Origin: Haloarcula amylovorans
GTDB lineage: Archaea; Halobacteriota; Halobacteria; Halobacteriales; Haloarculaceae
Reading direction: 5' to 3'
DNA: 64,000 bases
Assembly: GCF_004681185.1 (NCBI RefSeq)
Contig: NZ_SRIF01000001.1
Span: 1-64,000, forward strand
Part shown: positions 33,153 to 42,573 of the stretch, piece after piece
Layout: the number at the start of each line of letters is the position of its first letter
Position numbering within the stretch: position 1 is the stretch's first letter
The notes under the pieces: generated by a model
Seen by the model: the letters and a program-made list of their open reading frames with translations, nothing else
What the model was told of the DNA's origin: nothing
Database searches by the model: none
Translations under genes and position numbers: made by a program

Positions 33153-34952
33153 TCACTCGACGGTGACGCTCTTTGCGAGGTTGCGCGGCCGGTCGATGGG
33201 GCGGGCCTTCCCGTCGGCGACGTAGTAGGCGAACAACTGAAGGTAGACGTTGGCGACCAGCGGTTCGAGGACGCCCAAATCGGGCACGTCGAAGCCCACC
33301 TCGTAGTCGCCTTCCCGACCCGTCTCGGAGGTGACGGCGACTACCGGCGCGCCGCGGGACTGGACCTCTTTGACGTTGTTGTGCGTCTCCTCGGGTCGAG
33401 CGCCATCCGTGAGAATCGCCAACACGGGCGTTCCCTCCGTGATTAGCGCCAGCGGCCCGTGTTTGAGTTCCCCGGCCGGGAACCCCTCTGCGTGGTCGTA
33501 GGAGATCTCCTTGAGTTTCAGCGCCCCTTCGAGCGCGACCGGCGTGGCGAACTGCCGACCGATGAAGAAGAAGGCGTCGCCGCCGGCGTAGGCATCGGCC
33601 ACCTCGCGGACCTCCTCGTCCCGGTCGAGGGCTGTCTGGACCGCGCCAGGCAGGGCCTGCAGGTTCGAGAGCAGTTCTCGACCGTCCGCCGGGTCGAGTT
33701 CGCCGCGCGAATCCGCCACGTCGATGGCGAGCAAAGCGAGCGTCACGACCTGCGAGGCGAACGTCTTGGTCGCGGCGACGCCGATCTCGGGGCCGGCCTG
33801 GATGTAGAGCGCGTCGTCGCACTCGCGCGCGACCGTGCTGCCGACGGTGTTCGTGACGCCGAGCGTCCGGATACCGGTTCGTTTCGCCGTCCTCAGCGCC
33901 CGCAGGGTATCGGCTGTCTCGCCGCTCTGACTGACGCCGACGACGAGCGTTCGCTCGGGGTCGCGGCCGCTCCCGACGGCGTACTCGCTGCCGAACTCGA
34001 CGGTGACGCGAACGTCCGCGAGCGATTCCAGCAGCTGTTTCCCGTAGAGACACGCGTGATAGGACGTACCGCAGGCGACCAGTTGAATCTCGTCGAGCGA
34101 GTCCAGAAACGCCGCCGACAGCGAGAGGTCCAACTCGACGCGCTCCTCGACGGCGTCGATACGGCCGGCGATGGCCTGCCGGAGTGCCTGTGGTTGCTCG
34201 TGAATCTCCTTGAGCATGTAGTGGTCGTAGCCACCCTTCTCGGCGGCGTCGGGGTCCCACGCGATGCGGTGGACGGCCCGCTCGACGCTCGCGCCGTCGT
34301 GCCGGACTTCGACGCCCTCGCGGGTGACGTGGGCGATGTCGCCGTCTTCGAGGTAGGACACTTCGCGCGTGTGTTCCAGCAGCGGCGTCACGTCGCTGGC
34401 GACGAAGTTGCCGTCGCTCCCGTGGCCGACGACCAGCGGGCTGTTCCGGCGAGCGACGACTATACCGTCGTGTCCGGCCGCGACGACGCCCAGCGCGTAA
34501 CTCCCCTCGATGCGTTCGACGGCGGCGCTGACCGCCGCGACGAGGTCGTCGGTGAACTCCAGTTCGACTTCGATGAGATGGGCGACGACTTCAGTGTCCG
34601 TCTCGCTCTGAAACTCGTGGTCGGGCAGTTCGGCTCGCAGGTCGTCGTAGTTGCCGACGATGCCGTTGTGGACGACGGCGACCCGTCCCGAGCAGTCGGT
34701 GTGCGGGTGAGCGTTTGCGTCCGTCGGTCTCCCGTGCGTGCTCCAGCGGGTGTGGCCGATGCCACACGTCTGTGGCGAGTCGGCGGGGAGGTCTAAGTCG
34801 CCTACGAGGCCGACCTGTTTGTACACCGACAGCGCGTCGTCGACCAGCGCGATGCCCGCAGAGTCGTAGCCGCGGTACTCCAGTTTCTGCAACCCGGCCA
34901 CGAGCCGTGACTGGGCGGCCGATTCGCCGACGTACCCGATGATTCCACACAT
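33153..34952 (-). CDS. glmS: Glutamine--fructose-6-phosphate aminotransferase (isomerizing)
   Basis: A complete 599-residue GlmS. Cys2 (MCGIIGYVG) is the N-terminal nucleophile of the glutaminase domain, with HTRWSTHG (about 69-76) and NGIVGNYDDLR. Two SIS sugar-isomerase domains follow, with GTSYHA (about 296-301) and SQSGETADT (about 343-351), and the conserved C-terminus LAKSVTVE. It makes glucosamine-6-phosphate, the entry to UDP-GlcNAc. It is 3 bases downstream of the GlmU-like gene, so the two form an amino-sugar nucleotide operon supplying the glycan cluster. Confidence 0.96.
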   Translation of the reverse strand: MCGIIGYVGESAAQSRLVAGLQKLEYRGYDSAGIALVDDALSVYKQVGLVGDLDLPADSPQTCGIGHTRWSTHGRPTDANAHPHTDCSGRVAVVHNGIVGNYDDLRAELPDHEFQSETDTEVVAHLIEVELEFTDDLVAAVSAAVERIEGSYALGVVAAGHDGIVVARRNSPLVVGHGSDGNFVASDVTPLLEHTREVSYLEDGDIAHVTREGVEVRHDGASVERAVHRIAWDPDAAEKGGYDHYMLKEIHEQPQALRQAIAGRIDAVEERVELDLSLSAAFLDSLDEIQLVACGTSYHACLYGKQLLESLADVRVTVEFGSEYAVGSGRDPERTLVVGVSQSGETADTLRALRTAKRTGIRTLGVTNTVGSTVARECDDALYIQAGPEIGVAATKTFASQVVTLALLAIDVADSRGELDPADGRELLSNLQALPGAVQTALDRDEEVREVADAYAGGDAFFFIGRQFATPVALEGALKLKEISYDHAEGFPAGELKHGPLALITEGTPVLAILTDGARPEETHNNVKEVQSRGAPVVAVTSETGREGDYEVGFDVPDLGVLEPLVANVYLQLFAYYVADGKARPIDRPRNLAKSVTVE

Positions 34953-34955
34953 GAG

Positions 34956-36122
34956 TTATCCCCTCCGTACCGTCTCGTTCGAGTCAATTCGTCCGCGCAG
35001 GACGGTCCCACAGTCCGCTTCGACGTCGCGGCCGACGAGGGTCCCGGGCGCGACCGTCACACCGCCGCGAAGGACGGTCCGGTCGGCCAGCACCGCGCCG
35101 AGACCCACGTCGTCGTGGATCGCGTCGCCAACGACGACGCGGGCCGGACCGCCCTCGGCGGTGGCGTTCGGCCCGACCGATACTGACTCGCCGACGATGC
35201 AGTCGTGTAGCACTGCGCCGTCACCGATTCGCGCCCCGTCCATCACGATGCAGTTCGAGAGCGTCGCGTTCGGGCCGACGCGGACGTTTCGGCCGAGCGC
35301 CGTACCCGGCAGGAGCGTCGCATTCGGGCCGACGGAGACACCCGCGTCTATAGCCACGCTCACCGAGACGGCGGCGGTCGGATGGACCTTCGCGTCCTCG
35401 GCGACCGCCTTCCCGTCGCGCCGCCGGAGCAGCGTCGCGTTCGTCGAGAGCAGGTCCCACGGGTAGGTCAGATCCTGCCACGACCCGCGATGGAGCACCG
35501 CCGAGAGCCGTCCCGCGTCGGCGAGCCGCTGGAGCGTCGTCGCCATCCCGAAGTCGGTGCCGTCCGTGGCCTCGATACCCCGAACGACGTCGAAGACGGC
35601 CTCGTCGAGGACGTACGCACCAGCGTTGACGAGGAACGGCGGATCGGTCGCCGGCGTCTTCGAGACTGCCACGACGGTTTCACCGTCCACCTCGACCGCG
35701 CCGTACTCCGTCGGCCGGTCCGACTGCACGGCGGCGATGATCGGCATCTCGGTCGCCTCCCACCGCTCCAGTAGCCGTTCCAGCAGGGCGGTCTCGATCA
35801 GTTGGTCGCCGTGGAGGACGAAAAACGGTCCCTCGACGACGGACTCGGTCTGGGCAAGCGCGTGAGCCGCGCCGAGCTGGTGGTCCTGGACGACGTAGCG
35901 TATCGGGACGCCCCAGTCGTCGCCGTCGCCGAAGTAGCTTTGAATGCGCTCTCGGCAATGGCCGACGACGAGAACTACCTCGTCCGCGCCCGCGCCGACC
36001 GCGGCTTCCAGTACGGCTTCGAGGATCGGTCGGTTCCCGATGGCTACCATCGGCTTGGGTCGGCCCTCCGTCAGCGGCCCCAGTCGTTGTCCCTCGCCCG
36101 CGGCCAAGATCACTGCTTGCAT
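34956..36122 (-). CDS. Bifunctional GlmU-like sugar-1-phosphate nucleotidyltransferase
   Basis: A 388-residue protein with an N-terminal nucleotidyltransferase domain (AAGEGQRLGPLT, RPKPM at residues 7-25; VLHGDQLIE near 95) and a C-terminal left-handed beta-helix of hexapeptide repeats (about residues 240-370, repeating VSVGPNATL). This is the layout of archaeal GlmU-like enzymes such as Sulfolobus ST0452, which acetylate glucosamine-1-phosphate and join it to UTP. Together with the adjoining glmS it gives a route from fructose-6-phosphate to UDP-GlcNAc, apart from a phosphoglucosamine mutase. A dTDP/UDP-glucose activity is also possible. The 126-base AT-rich spacer upstream is shared with the divergent dehydrogenase. 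Confidence 0.87.
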   Translation of the reverse strand: MQAVILAAGEGQRLGPLTEGRPKPMVAIGNRPILEAVLEAAVGAGADEVVLVVGHCRERIQSYFGDGDDWGVPIRYVVQDHQLGAAHALAQTESVVEGPFFVLHGDQLIETALLERLLERWEATEMPIIAAVQSDRPTEYGAVEVDGETVVAVSKTPATDPPFLVNAGAYVLDEAVFDVVRGIEATDGTDFGMATTLQRLADAGRLSAVLHRGSWQDLTYPWDLLSTNATLLRRRDGKAVAEDAKVHPTAAVSVSVAIDAGVSVGPNATLLPGTALGRNVRVGPNATLSNCIVMDGARIGDGAVLHDCIVGESVSVGPNATAEGGPARVVVGDAIHDDVGLGAVLADRTVLRGGVTVAPGTLVGRDVEADCGTVLRGRIDSNETVRRG

Positions 36123-36248
36123 CGACTTACCATCTGGATAATCATCATTTTATAGCTCACTCCAGACAGTATATATCTTTGCTATAGCCGAATATCCTCA
36201 TTATACATATCGGCAAATAGTTAAATAGTATCGAAACTTCTTACAGGC

Positions 36249-37673
36249 ATGAATTTACGAAACGAGCGCCAGGCACAGCCGACGCCGGGGCCGTCGCGGC
36301 GGGACTTCTTGCGGACGATCGGCGTCGTCGGTGCGACCGGCGCGCTCGCCGGTTGTTCGTTCGGCAGCCGCGACGACGCGGCAGGCGATGGAGCGGACGG
36401 CGGGAGCACCGACGGCGATGGGGGAGACGGTCTGACGGGCACGGACACGTCGGCCTCGTCGGGCAACTTTTTCGAACCCGGCCCGACCGTCTCGCTGGAA
36501 CCGGTGGCGAGCGGCCTCGTCTCGCCGACGGCGCTCGTCACCGCCGACGACGGCACCGACCGGCGGTTCGTCGTCGACCAGGTCGGGAAGGTGTACGTTC
36601 ACGACGCCGACGGCCTCCGCTCCGAGCCGTTTCTGGACCTCACCGACCGGCTTGTCGCTGTCGGCGAGAACCTGCCTGACTGGGTCGCCTACGACGAACG
36701 CGGCCTGCTGGGACTGGCCTTTCATCCCGGCTTCGCCGAGAACGGTCTGTTCTACGTCCGCTACAGCGCACCGCCGGACGACGACGAACTGGACCACCGC
36801 GAACGCCTCTCGGAGTTTCGCGCTACCGACGACGGATTACGTGGGGACCCCGACAGCGAGCGAATCTTACTGGACCTGCCGTGGGCGCGCCCCTTGCATC
36901 AGGCGGGCACCATCGAGTTCGGCTCCGACGGCTACCTCTACGCAGCGCTCGGCGACGGGCTGAACCCGTACAACGGCCAGGACCTCACCGACAATCTCAA
37001 GGGGAGCATCCTCCGCATCGACGTGGACGACCGCACGGGTGACCTGCCCTACGGTATCCCCGAGGACAATCCGCTCGTCGGGAAAGAGGGCCGCGACGAA
37101 CACTACGCGTGGGGATTTCGCAACCCCTGGAAGATGGGCTTCAGCAGCGACGACCTCATCGTCGGCGACGTCGGGCAGGCGACGTGGGAGGAGGTCAACG
37201 TCATCGAGAAGGGCGGCAACTACGGCTGGCCGCTGAAAGAGGGGTATCACTGTCACGACCCGCAGGTCGGGACGAGCGAGGACGGCGAATGCGTCGTCCT
37301 GTCTGACCGCGGCGAGTCACTGGTCGACCCCGTTCTAGAGTTCCCGCACTTCGACGACGAGGGCTATCCGGTCGGCTTCGCGGTCATCGGCGGCCACGTC
37401 CACACCGGGCCGGTCGAGGCGCTGCGCGACTCGTACGTCTTCGGCGTGTTCACGAGTTCGTTCACCGAGGCCGCCGGTCGTCTCCTCGTCGCCGCGCCAC
37501 AGGAGTCCGGTCGCTGGCCGATTCGGGAGGTGCAGGTCGAGGGCGGCCTCGACATCCAGATACTTGCGCTCGGCAGCGATGGGACCGACAGCTACGTCCT
37601 CGGGACGCGAACTCCGCTAGCGGACGGCCCGCTCTCGACCGAAGAGGGCGTCGTCTATCGACTGAGCGCCTGA
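36249..37673 (+). CDS. Tat-exported PQQ-dependent sugar dehydrogenase family lipoprotein
   Basis: A 474-residue soluble-type glucose/aldose dehydrogenase (six-bladed beta-propeller; GSDH family). SRRDFLRTIG (residues 16-25) is a Tat signal and LAGC gives the lipid-anchored Cys36, followed by a Gly/Asp-rich linker. Family blocks are GLLGLAFHPGFAENG (about 152-166), HQAGTIEFGSDGYLYAALGDG (about 217-237) and WGFRNPWKMGF. It would oxidise aldoses outside the cell using PQQ, or be a related dehydrogenase; PQQ synthesis genes are not in the window. It converges on the epimerase gene. Confidence 0.87.
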   Translation: MNLRNERQAQPTPGPSRRDFLRTIGVVGATGALAGCSFGSRDDAAGDGADGGSTDGDGGDGLTGTDTSASSGNFFEPGPTVSLEPVASGLVSPTALVTADDGTDRRFVVDQVGKVYVHDADGLRSEPFLDLTDRLVAVGENLPDWVAYDERGLLGLAFHPGFAENGLFYVRYSAPPDDDELDHRERLSEFRATDDGLRGDPDSERILLDLPWARPLHQAGTIEFGSDGYLYAALGDGLNPYNGQDLTDNLKGSILRIDVDDRTGDLPYGIPEDNPLVGKEGRDEHYAWGFRNPWKMGFSSDDLIVGDVGQATWEEVNVIEKGGNYGWPLKEGYHCHDPQVGTSEDGECVVLSDRGESLVDPVLEFPHFDDEGYPVGFAVIGGHVHTGPVEALRDSYVFGVFTSSFTEAAGRLLVAAPQESGRWPIREVQVEGGLDIQILALGSDGTDSYVLGTRTPLADGPLSTEEGVVYRLSA

Positions 37674-37679
37674 ACGGAT

Positions 37680-38615
37680 CTAGAGGACGCCGACGGTCCG
37701 GTACCAGTCCATGGTCTCGGTGAGCGCGGCCTGCCACGAGCGCTGGCGCACCGGGGCCCGCCTCGTGAGGTCCGCTCGAACCGTGCCGTAATCCCCACGC
37801 TCCAGAAAGCCCGAACCGGGGACTGGCGAGACGCCGACGCGGTGGAGCAAGTCCATCGCGGGCTTGACGGCCCAGCGCGTCACGCCGTAGGGAACGTTCA
37901 CGACGCGGCAGTTCCCGGGCGCGTGCCGGGCGATGGTCCCGAGCACTTGCTGGTTCGTGAGGTTCGGCCCGGTTATCAAATACCGGTCGGTCGCGCCCGC
38001 GTCGAGTGCGTACTTGATGCTGCCGACCACGTCTTCGACGTGGACGACGTTGTACTCGTCGTAGGTGTACAGCGGCGGGACGAGCACGCGGTTCGCGGCG
38101 ACGGGCCGGACGTGTTCGTAGCGAGTCAACCGGTAGTCCCGCGGACCGAAGATGTACGTGGGGTACAGCGCTGCGACCTCGAAGGGGTGGTCGTGCTCGA
38201 ACAGCAACTCCTCGGCGGCGACCTTCGAGCGCTGGTACGGCGAGTCGGCGTCGGCTGGCACTTCGGGATGGGCACCGATGGTACTGAGGAAGACGACCTG
38301 TTCGACGCCAGCCTCGGCCGCCGCGTCGAGCAGCCGCTCTGTTCCGGCGACGTTGGTGCCCTGCATCGCCGACTGGTCGTACACCGCCGCCGCCAGATGG
38401 ACGACGCTGTCGGCGTCGGTGTCGGCCATCGCCGCGGCCAGCGATTCCGAATCCGAGAGGTCCGCCTCGACGGTGGCCACGCCGTCTGGGAGCCGTGCAG
38501 TCGAGGCGCTCGCGCGGACCATCGCCACCGGGTCGCGTTCGCTCCCGCCGCCCGCCATCGCGTGCAGGAGGTTCAGGCCGATGAATCCGGTCGCGCCCGT
38601 GACGAGGACGGTCAT
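37680..38615 (-). CDS. NAD-dependent epimerase/dehydratase family protein
   Basis: A 311-residue extended SDR: TGATGFIGLN (residues 6-15), ADLSD (about 50-54), FLSTIGAHPE (about 107-116) and the catalytic SPYQRSK (Tyr about 122, Lys about 126). It resembles the atypical sugar-nucleotide/dihydroflavonol-reductase-like branch rather than GalE. The start overlaps the stop of the Gfo/Idh gene by 4 bases (38612-38615), so both act in one pathway, presumably making or tailoring a nucleotide sugar. Confidence 0.85.
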   Translation of the reverse strand: MTVLVTGATGFIGLNLLHAMAGGGSERDPVAMVRASASTARLPDGVATVEADLSDSESLAAAMADTDADSVVHLAAAVYDQSAMQGTNVAGTERLLDAAAEAGVEQVVFLSTIGAHPEVPADADSPYQRSKVAAEELLFEHDHPFEVAALYPTYIFGPRDYRLTRYEHVRPVAANRVLVPPLYTYDEYNVVHVEDVVGSIKYALDAGATDRYLITGPNLTNQQVLGTIARHAPGNCRVVNVPYGVTRWAVKPAMDLLHRVGVSPVPGSGFLERGDYGTVRADLTRRAPVRQRSWQAALTETMDWYRTVGVL

Positions 38616-39634
38616 CGTTCGTCCTCCTGTTCAACGTCCCGTTCGACGCCGCTCTGCTCGTAGACGGCGTCGATCACCTCGGCGACGGCGACGCCGCGAC
38701 TGGGCGGTGCGGCCGTCTCTCTATCCCCCGCCGCCGCGTGGTCGGCGAAGTCGTGGATGCGAGCGGTGTGCGCGTCGTCGTCGCTCGCCGGGAACAGGTC
38801 GGCGACGCCGATATCGAACAGCGGTAGCGTGCCGTGTTCGAACTCGAATGGCCGGCCGTGGACCTCGCCCCGTAAGGTCTTGGCGTCGAGTTCCAGCCAT
38901 CCCTCCGTGCCGATGATCAGCACTCGGGAGACGCCGTCGGTCTGCGTCCACGATGCCGAGAGCCGCACCGGAGTACCATCGAAGGAAAGAGACGCGCGAG
39001 CGATGTCCTCGACCGGACGCTCGCGGAGGGAGCGGACGCTCGCGTCGGTGACGGTCACGCTCTCGCCGAACACCGCCATCAGGGCGTCGAGCGAGTGAGG
39101 AAACAGGTCGCGGGCGACGCCGCCGCCCGACAGCTCGGGAGTGTAATACCACCCCTGTGCCGGCGGCGCGGAGTGATGGGCGACGGTGACTTCGACGATC
39201 TCACCGAGTAAGTGATTCGAGAGCATGTCGAGCGCTCGCTCGTAATTCCGGTAGTAGCGATGGAGGTAGCCGACCTGCGCGACGATGCCCGCCTCGGCAG
39301 CGGCGTCGGCCATCCGCTGCGCGCTCTCGGCCGTCAGGGCGAGCGGTTTCTCACAGAGAACGTGACAGCCCACCTCGACGGCGTCGAGAAATATTCCCTC
39401 GTGTGTGCTTGGTGGCGTGCAGATGCTCACCACGTCGAGGTCCTGCGCCGCGAGCATCGATGCCGCGTCGGCGTAGCCGGGCAGAGAGAGATCGGCTTCG
39501 ACGGTTTCCCGTCGGGCGTCGTCGCGTTCGGCGAACGCCGCGACGCGAGTGTTTCGATGACTGGTGAATGCCGGGACGTGATAGTCGGTGGCCATCCACC
39601 CGGCCCCCACCACCCCGACGGCCAGTTCGGTCAT
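38612..39634 (-). CDS. Gfo/Idh/MocA-family sugar oxidoreductase
   Basis: A 340-residue NAD(P)-dependent oxidoreductase: GVVGAGWMATDYHVPAF (residues 7-23) is the Rossmann motif and HVLCEKPLAL (about 89-98) the catalytic Lys block. Members oxidise inositol or sugar substrates, or make 2-oxo/3-oxo sugar nucleotides. The start at 39634 (MTELAVG) is preceded by a minus-strand TATA-like TTTATG about 26 bases upstream, giving a leaderless transcript. Overlap with the epimerase gene predicts joint function. Confidence 0.85.
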   Translation of the reverse strand: MTELAVGVVGAGWMATDYHVPAFTSHRNTRVAAFAERDDARRETVEADLSLPGYADAASMLAAQDLDVVSICTPPSTHEGIFLDAVEVGCHVLCEKPLALTAESAQRMADAAAEAGIVAQVGYLHRYYRNYERALDMLSNHLLGEIVEVTVAHHSAPPAQGWYYTPELSGGGVARDLFPHSLDALMAVFGESVTVTDASVRSLRERPVEDIARASLSFDGTPVRLSASWTQTDGVSRVLIIGTEGWLELDAKTLRGEVHGRPFEFEHGTLPLFDIGVADLFPASDDDAHTARIHDFADHAAAGDRETAAPPSRGVAVAEVIDAVYEQSGVERDVEQEDER

Positions 39635-39856
39635 GGGTACGACTCTACCGACGACGGCATAAACCCTCCCATAGACGCCGCGTACCGCACGACGACGCCG
39701 GAGTGCGAGAACCATACAGTTAGGGGCCTGTCTCTGTGAGCGGGATATTATCCGTCGGTTCGGGACTGCCAATTCGTCCTCGACATCGACCGACCTTCGA
39801 GGGAGTGACCACGTCGTCGCTCGTGTTTTCGGCCCGGCGATGGGTCGGCAGAGCGA

Positions 39857-40279
39857 CTAGTCGTCACCGACCGCGGCTTTCGCGCTCGCGTCGAGCGCTC
39901 GCCCCAGAGCGGTCTCTTGCGGGTCGCTCAACCGCTCTCTCGCCGTCGTTTCTGACACCCACGCTGAGTCGGTGTGCTCTTGGCTCAGCGTCACTTCGGC
40001 GCTCGTCGCAGTACAGTGATAGTAGACGGCGAGGCGGCCGTCGTCGGTGTCGTTCTGCCAGGAGACGACGTGAACTGGCTGGTGGACCGTAACCGAGAGT
40101 GCCGTCTCCTCGTTGATCTCTCGCCGGAGACAGTCGGTCACGTCTTCGTTGCGATTCATCCGCCCGCCCGGCAGTTCCCACCCTCCGTCGCTCGCGCGAC
40201 GGACCGTGAGAATCTGCTCGTCGGGCGTACAGATCACCCCGCGAACGCTCACCGTCGCTTTGAGGAACTGCTCGTCCAT
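39857..40279 (-). CDS. NUDIX hydrolase
   Basis: A 140-residue protein with a complete Nudix box (about residues 39-61): GRMNRNE, seven residues, then REINEET. It would hydrolyse a nucleoside diphosphate derivative; GGWELPGG precedes the box, as in MutT/ADP-ribose-type enzymes. Substrate is not predictable. It stands alone, divergent from the 40367 membrane protein. Confidence 0.87.
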   Translation of the reverse strand: MDEQFLKATVSVRGVICTPDEQILTVRRASDGGWELPGGRMNRNEDVTDCLRREINEETALSVTVHQPVHVVSWQNDTDDGRLAVYYHCTATSAEVTLSQEHTDSAWVSETTARERLSDPQETALGRALDASAKAAVGDD

Positions 40280-40366
40280 AGCGTGCGATGGAGGGAGGGC
40301 GGTGTTAGTCTACCGGTCGCTGGGGAAGACCGACGTTGATAACCGTGGCACCTGAACCGCCGATAG

Positions 40367-40807
40367 ATGTACTCCCGCAACCACGCGATCCTCTCGGCGA
40401 TAACCGGCGTGGCGCTTCTGGTCGTGACCTCGCCGCCGGTCCACCCCGCGCTGGTCGTCGCGGTCGCCGTCGTCGTCGGCGTCGGTATCGACTTCGACCA
40501 CTTCCTCGTCGCCTACCTGAACACCGGATCGACCGAGAACGTCCGTCGTCTCCTCCGGAACCCCCTCTCGGCGGTCACTGATCAGGACTCACTGTTCGGC
40601 GAGACGGACCTCTCACACGTTCAGCGACTCTTCAGTCACGTCGTCATCGCCGGGGTCGCTGTCGGCGCGCTCTGGGCGCTCTCTGCATCTTACTGGGCGC
40701 TCGTCGTCGGACTGACGCTGTACGTTCACGTGCTTGCAGATCTCTACGCGGACGTCAAGCACTACGGCCAGACAGCGGACGCGACGCAGAAAACGACCGA
40801 GTCGTAG
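40367..40807 (+). CDS. Small YdjM-like membrane protein
   Basis: A 146-residue protein with four transmembrane helices and polar residues typical of the YdjM/metal-dependent-hydrolase-like family: H6 (SRNHAILS), D42, D44 and H45 (IDFDHFL) and HVLADLYADVKHYG near the end. Topologically similar to the 15430 gene product, though shorter. Function unknown. Confidence 0.75.
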   Translation: MYSRNHAILSAITGVALLVVTSPPVHPALVVAVAVVVGVGIDFDHFLVAYLNTGSTENVRRLLRNPLSAVTDQDSLFGETDLSHVQRLFSHVVIAGVAVGALWALSASYWALVVGLTLYVHVLADLYADVKHYGQTADATQKTTES

Positions 40808-41454
40808 CGGGTCACCGCATTGGGCGTCTCGAACCCCTTCGTGATGTTTCTGTTTCTCCTCGTCGCCACTGGGAGCGCTACCGACACCGCTCATAGCTCA
40901 TTTGATATCGCAATATTCGATTTATTCGTCGGTGACTGTCTCGGGGTGCCAAAGGAACACGACTGCAAGACTCTCCGAGACTCGGCGCTGATGGCGAATC
41001 GGCTGTCAGTCCCGACAACCCTATACCAGATTTTGAGATACTAACGCATCTGTAGCGAAGTGGCAACGATTCACTTGGCATAGACGCTGGTGTTATCGAG
41101 ACGGCAGAAACGATCAGGAAATGATACGAACCGACCACGACTGTCAGATAGAGGGAATCACAGACATGGAAGAACTAGAACTCTGGGACAGCATCGCCGT
41201 GAGCGGCGTCTGTCTCATTGCTGAAGCGGTCGGCGACGGGTGGTTTCAGGCGTCTCTCGACGGCGTCCGTCGCTCGGCAAACCGGCACTTGGTGTGTCGG
41301 GAGAAATTGCCGACGGGACCGTCGTTGTCCGGCCATCTGGCGCTTATATTACGGCAACATCCACCCCCTCTTGAGTGTCTGGCGAGCGCAGGCCGAGTAC
41401 CCAGATAGGTGGCTTGCGACTACCAGAGCGTGGGCAGGTTGGCTCACATCAATC
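40808..41454. other. Long spacer with a decayed gene
   Basis: 647 bases between the 40367 gene and gshA. Apart from the riboflavin-synthase relic (41121-41408) there is no credible coding frame; short open stretches at 40820-41044 and on the minus strand at 40878-41138 have atypical composition for this genome. The region is AT-richer than its surroundings, in keeping with decay. Confidence 0.55.
41121..41408 (+). pseudogene. Remnant of riboflavin synthase (N-terminal lumazine-binding barrel)
   Basis: A 95-codon open stretch preserves two blocks of the first barrel of alpha-type riboflavin synthase in one frame: WDSIAVSGVCLIAEAVGDGW (canonical GDSIAVNGVCLTV...) and, at the right distance, REKLPTGPSLSGHLAL (canonical LERPL...RLGGHLV). 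The usual start (MFTGIVE), the linker and the whole second barrel are missing or unrecognisable. It therefore looks like a decaying fragment rather than an active enzyme. A functional copy would be expected elsewhere in the genome. Confidence 0.5.
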
Positions 41455-42549
41455 ATGAAACTCGGCATCGAAATGGAGTTCTGGACCGTCGACGAACAGG
41501 GAAAACTGGCCGACGGACGGGCGCTGCCGGAAGAACACGAGCAGATCGCTCCGGAGTTCATCGCCCCACTCGTAGAGGTACGTACCTCCCCACACGAGAC
41601 GGAGGACTCCCTCCGCCGAGAACTGCAGTCGGTCCTTCAAACCGCGCTCACCGCGGCCCGGAGCGAGGGACTCCACCTCGTTCCGCTCGGGACACCGCTG
41701 ACAAGCGCAGCGCCGGACGCGACGTGTGACCGCGGCCGGCTGTTCGAGGACATCTACGGCGGGCAGATTACGAGCGCGAAGAACTGCGCGGGCACGCACG
41801 TCCACTTCGAGAAGACCGAGCCGGTGCGACAGCTGAACCTCCTGACGGCGCTGGACCCGGCGCTGGCGCTGGTGAACTCCTCGCCGTACTACCTCGGGGA
41901 GCGCCGACAGCAGTCCTCTCGCGCTCACGCGTATCGACAGCAATCCAACGACGAGTTCGCCCGGTACTGCGGCCTCTGGTCGTACACGGACTCGGTCTCG
42001 GAGTGGAACGACCGCGTCGAGACGGCCTTCGAACTGTTCAAGGACGTCGCGGCGAGCAACGGCGTCGAAGCCGATACCGTCGAAGCGCACTTCTGCCCGG
42101 AGGACACGATGTTGAATCCGGTTCGGTTGCGCGAGGCGACTCCGACCGTCGAGTGGCGAGCACCCGATACAGCGTTACCTAGCGAGACGGTGCAACTCGC
42201 CTTCGACATGGGGCGCATCGTCGAGCAGACAGCGACGAAATCCGTGGGTGTCGAGCGAGACGGGAACGACCCGAACCACATCGAAATCCCGTCGTTCGGC
42301 GACCTCCGGGACCTCAGCGACACCGCGATCTCTCAGGGACTGGGATCGGTGGCCGTCCGTGAGTACCTCTCGGAGATGGGGTTCGATCCGTCGACGTACG
42401 ACCCGCTCGCCGACCGACTCATCGGGCCGGATGTCCTCTCTACCGCCGAGGCCCGGCAGATGCGACTGCTGGCCGCGCAGTTACTCCGCGACGACGTGGC
42501 GACGTTGGTCGACGACGACGATCCGGTGGCTGCGAAACCAGCAGTGTGA
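41455..42549 (+). CDS. gshA: Glutamate--cysteine ligase (GCS2 family)
   Basis: A 364-residue carboxylate-amine ligase that opens with the family signature MKLGIEMEFW and carries EVRTSPHET (about 41-49), NCAGTHVHFEK (about 117-127, with metal-ligand His) and VEWRAPDTA (about 231-239). In haloarchaea this enzyme makes gamma-glutamylcysteine, their main low-molecular-weight thiol. The start at 41455 fits the family; the open frame upstream is relic sequence. A TATA-like element near 41343 is distant, so the promoter is unclear. Confidence 0.88.
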   Translation: MKLGIEMEFWTVDEQGKLADGRALPEEHEQIAPEFIAPLVEVRTSPHETEDSLRRELQSVLQTALTAARSEGLHLVPLGTPLTSAAPDATCDRGRLFEDIYGGQITSAKNCAGTHVHFEKTEPVRQLNLLTALDPALALVNSSPYYLGERRQQSSRAHAYRQQSNDEFARYCGLWSYTDSVSEWNDRVETAFELFKDVAASNGVEADTVEAHFCPEDTMLNPVRLREATPTVEWRAPDTALPSETVQLAFDMGRIVEQTATKSVGVERDGNDPNHIEIPSFGDLRDLSDTAISQGLGSVAVREYLSEMGFDPSTYDPLADRLIGPDVLSTAEARQMRLLAAQLLRDDVATLVDDDDPVAAKPAV

Positions 42550-42573
42550 CTTGGACGGGCGATCGGCTGGTTC

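Noticed and set aside
33459..34796. 445-codon open frame on the plus strand
   Set aside because: It is the antisense shadow of glmS, whose domains and ends are clear on the other strand.
37462..38634. 390-codon minus-strand frame over the epimerase
   Set aside because: Arg/Gly-rich, overlaps two better genes in other frames, and contains no motif.
40820..41138. Small open frames of 74 and 86 codons in the 40.8-41.1 kb spacer
   Set aside because: Composition is atypical, there is no motif and they overlap each other on opposite strands.
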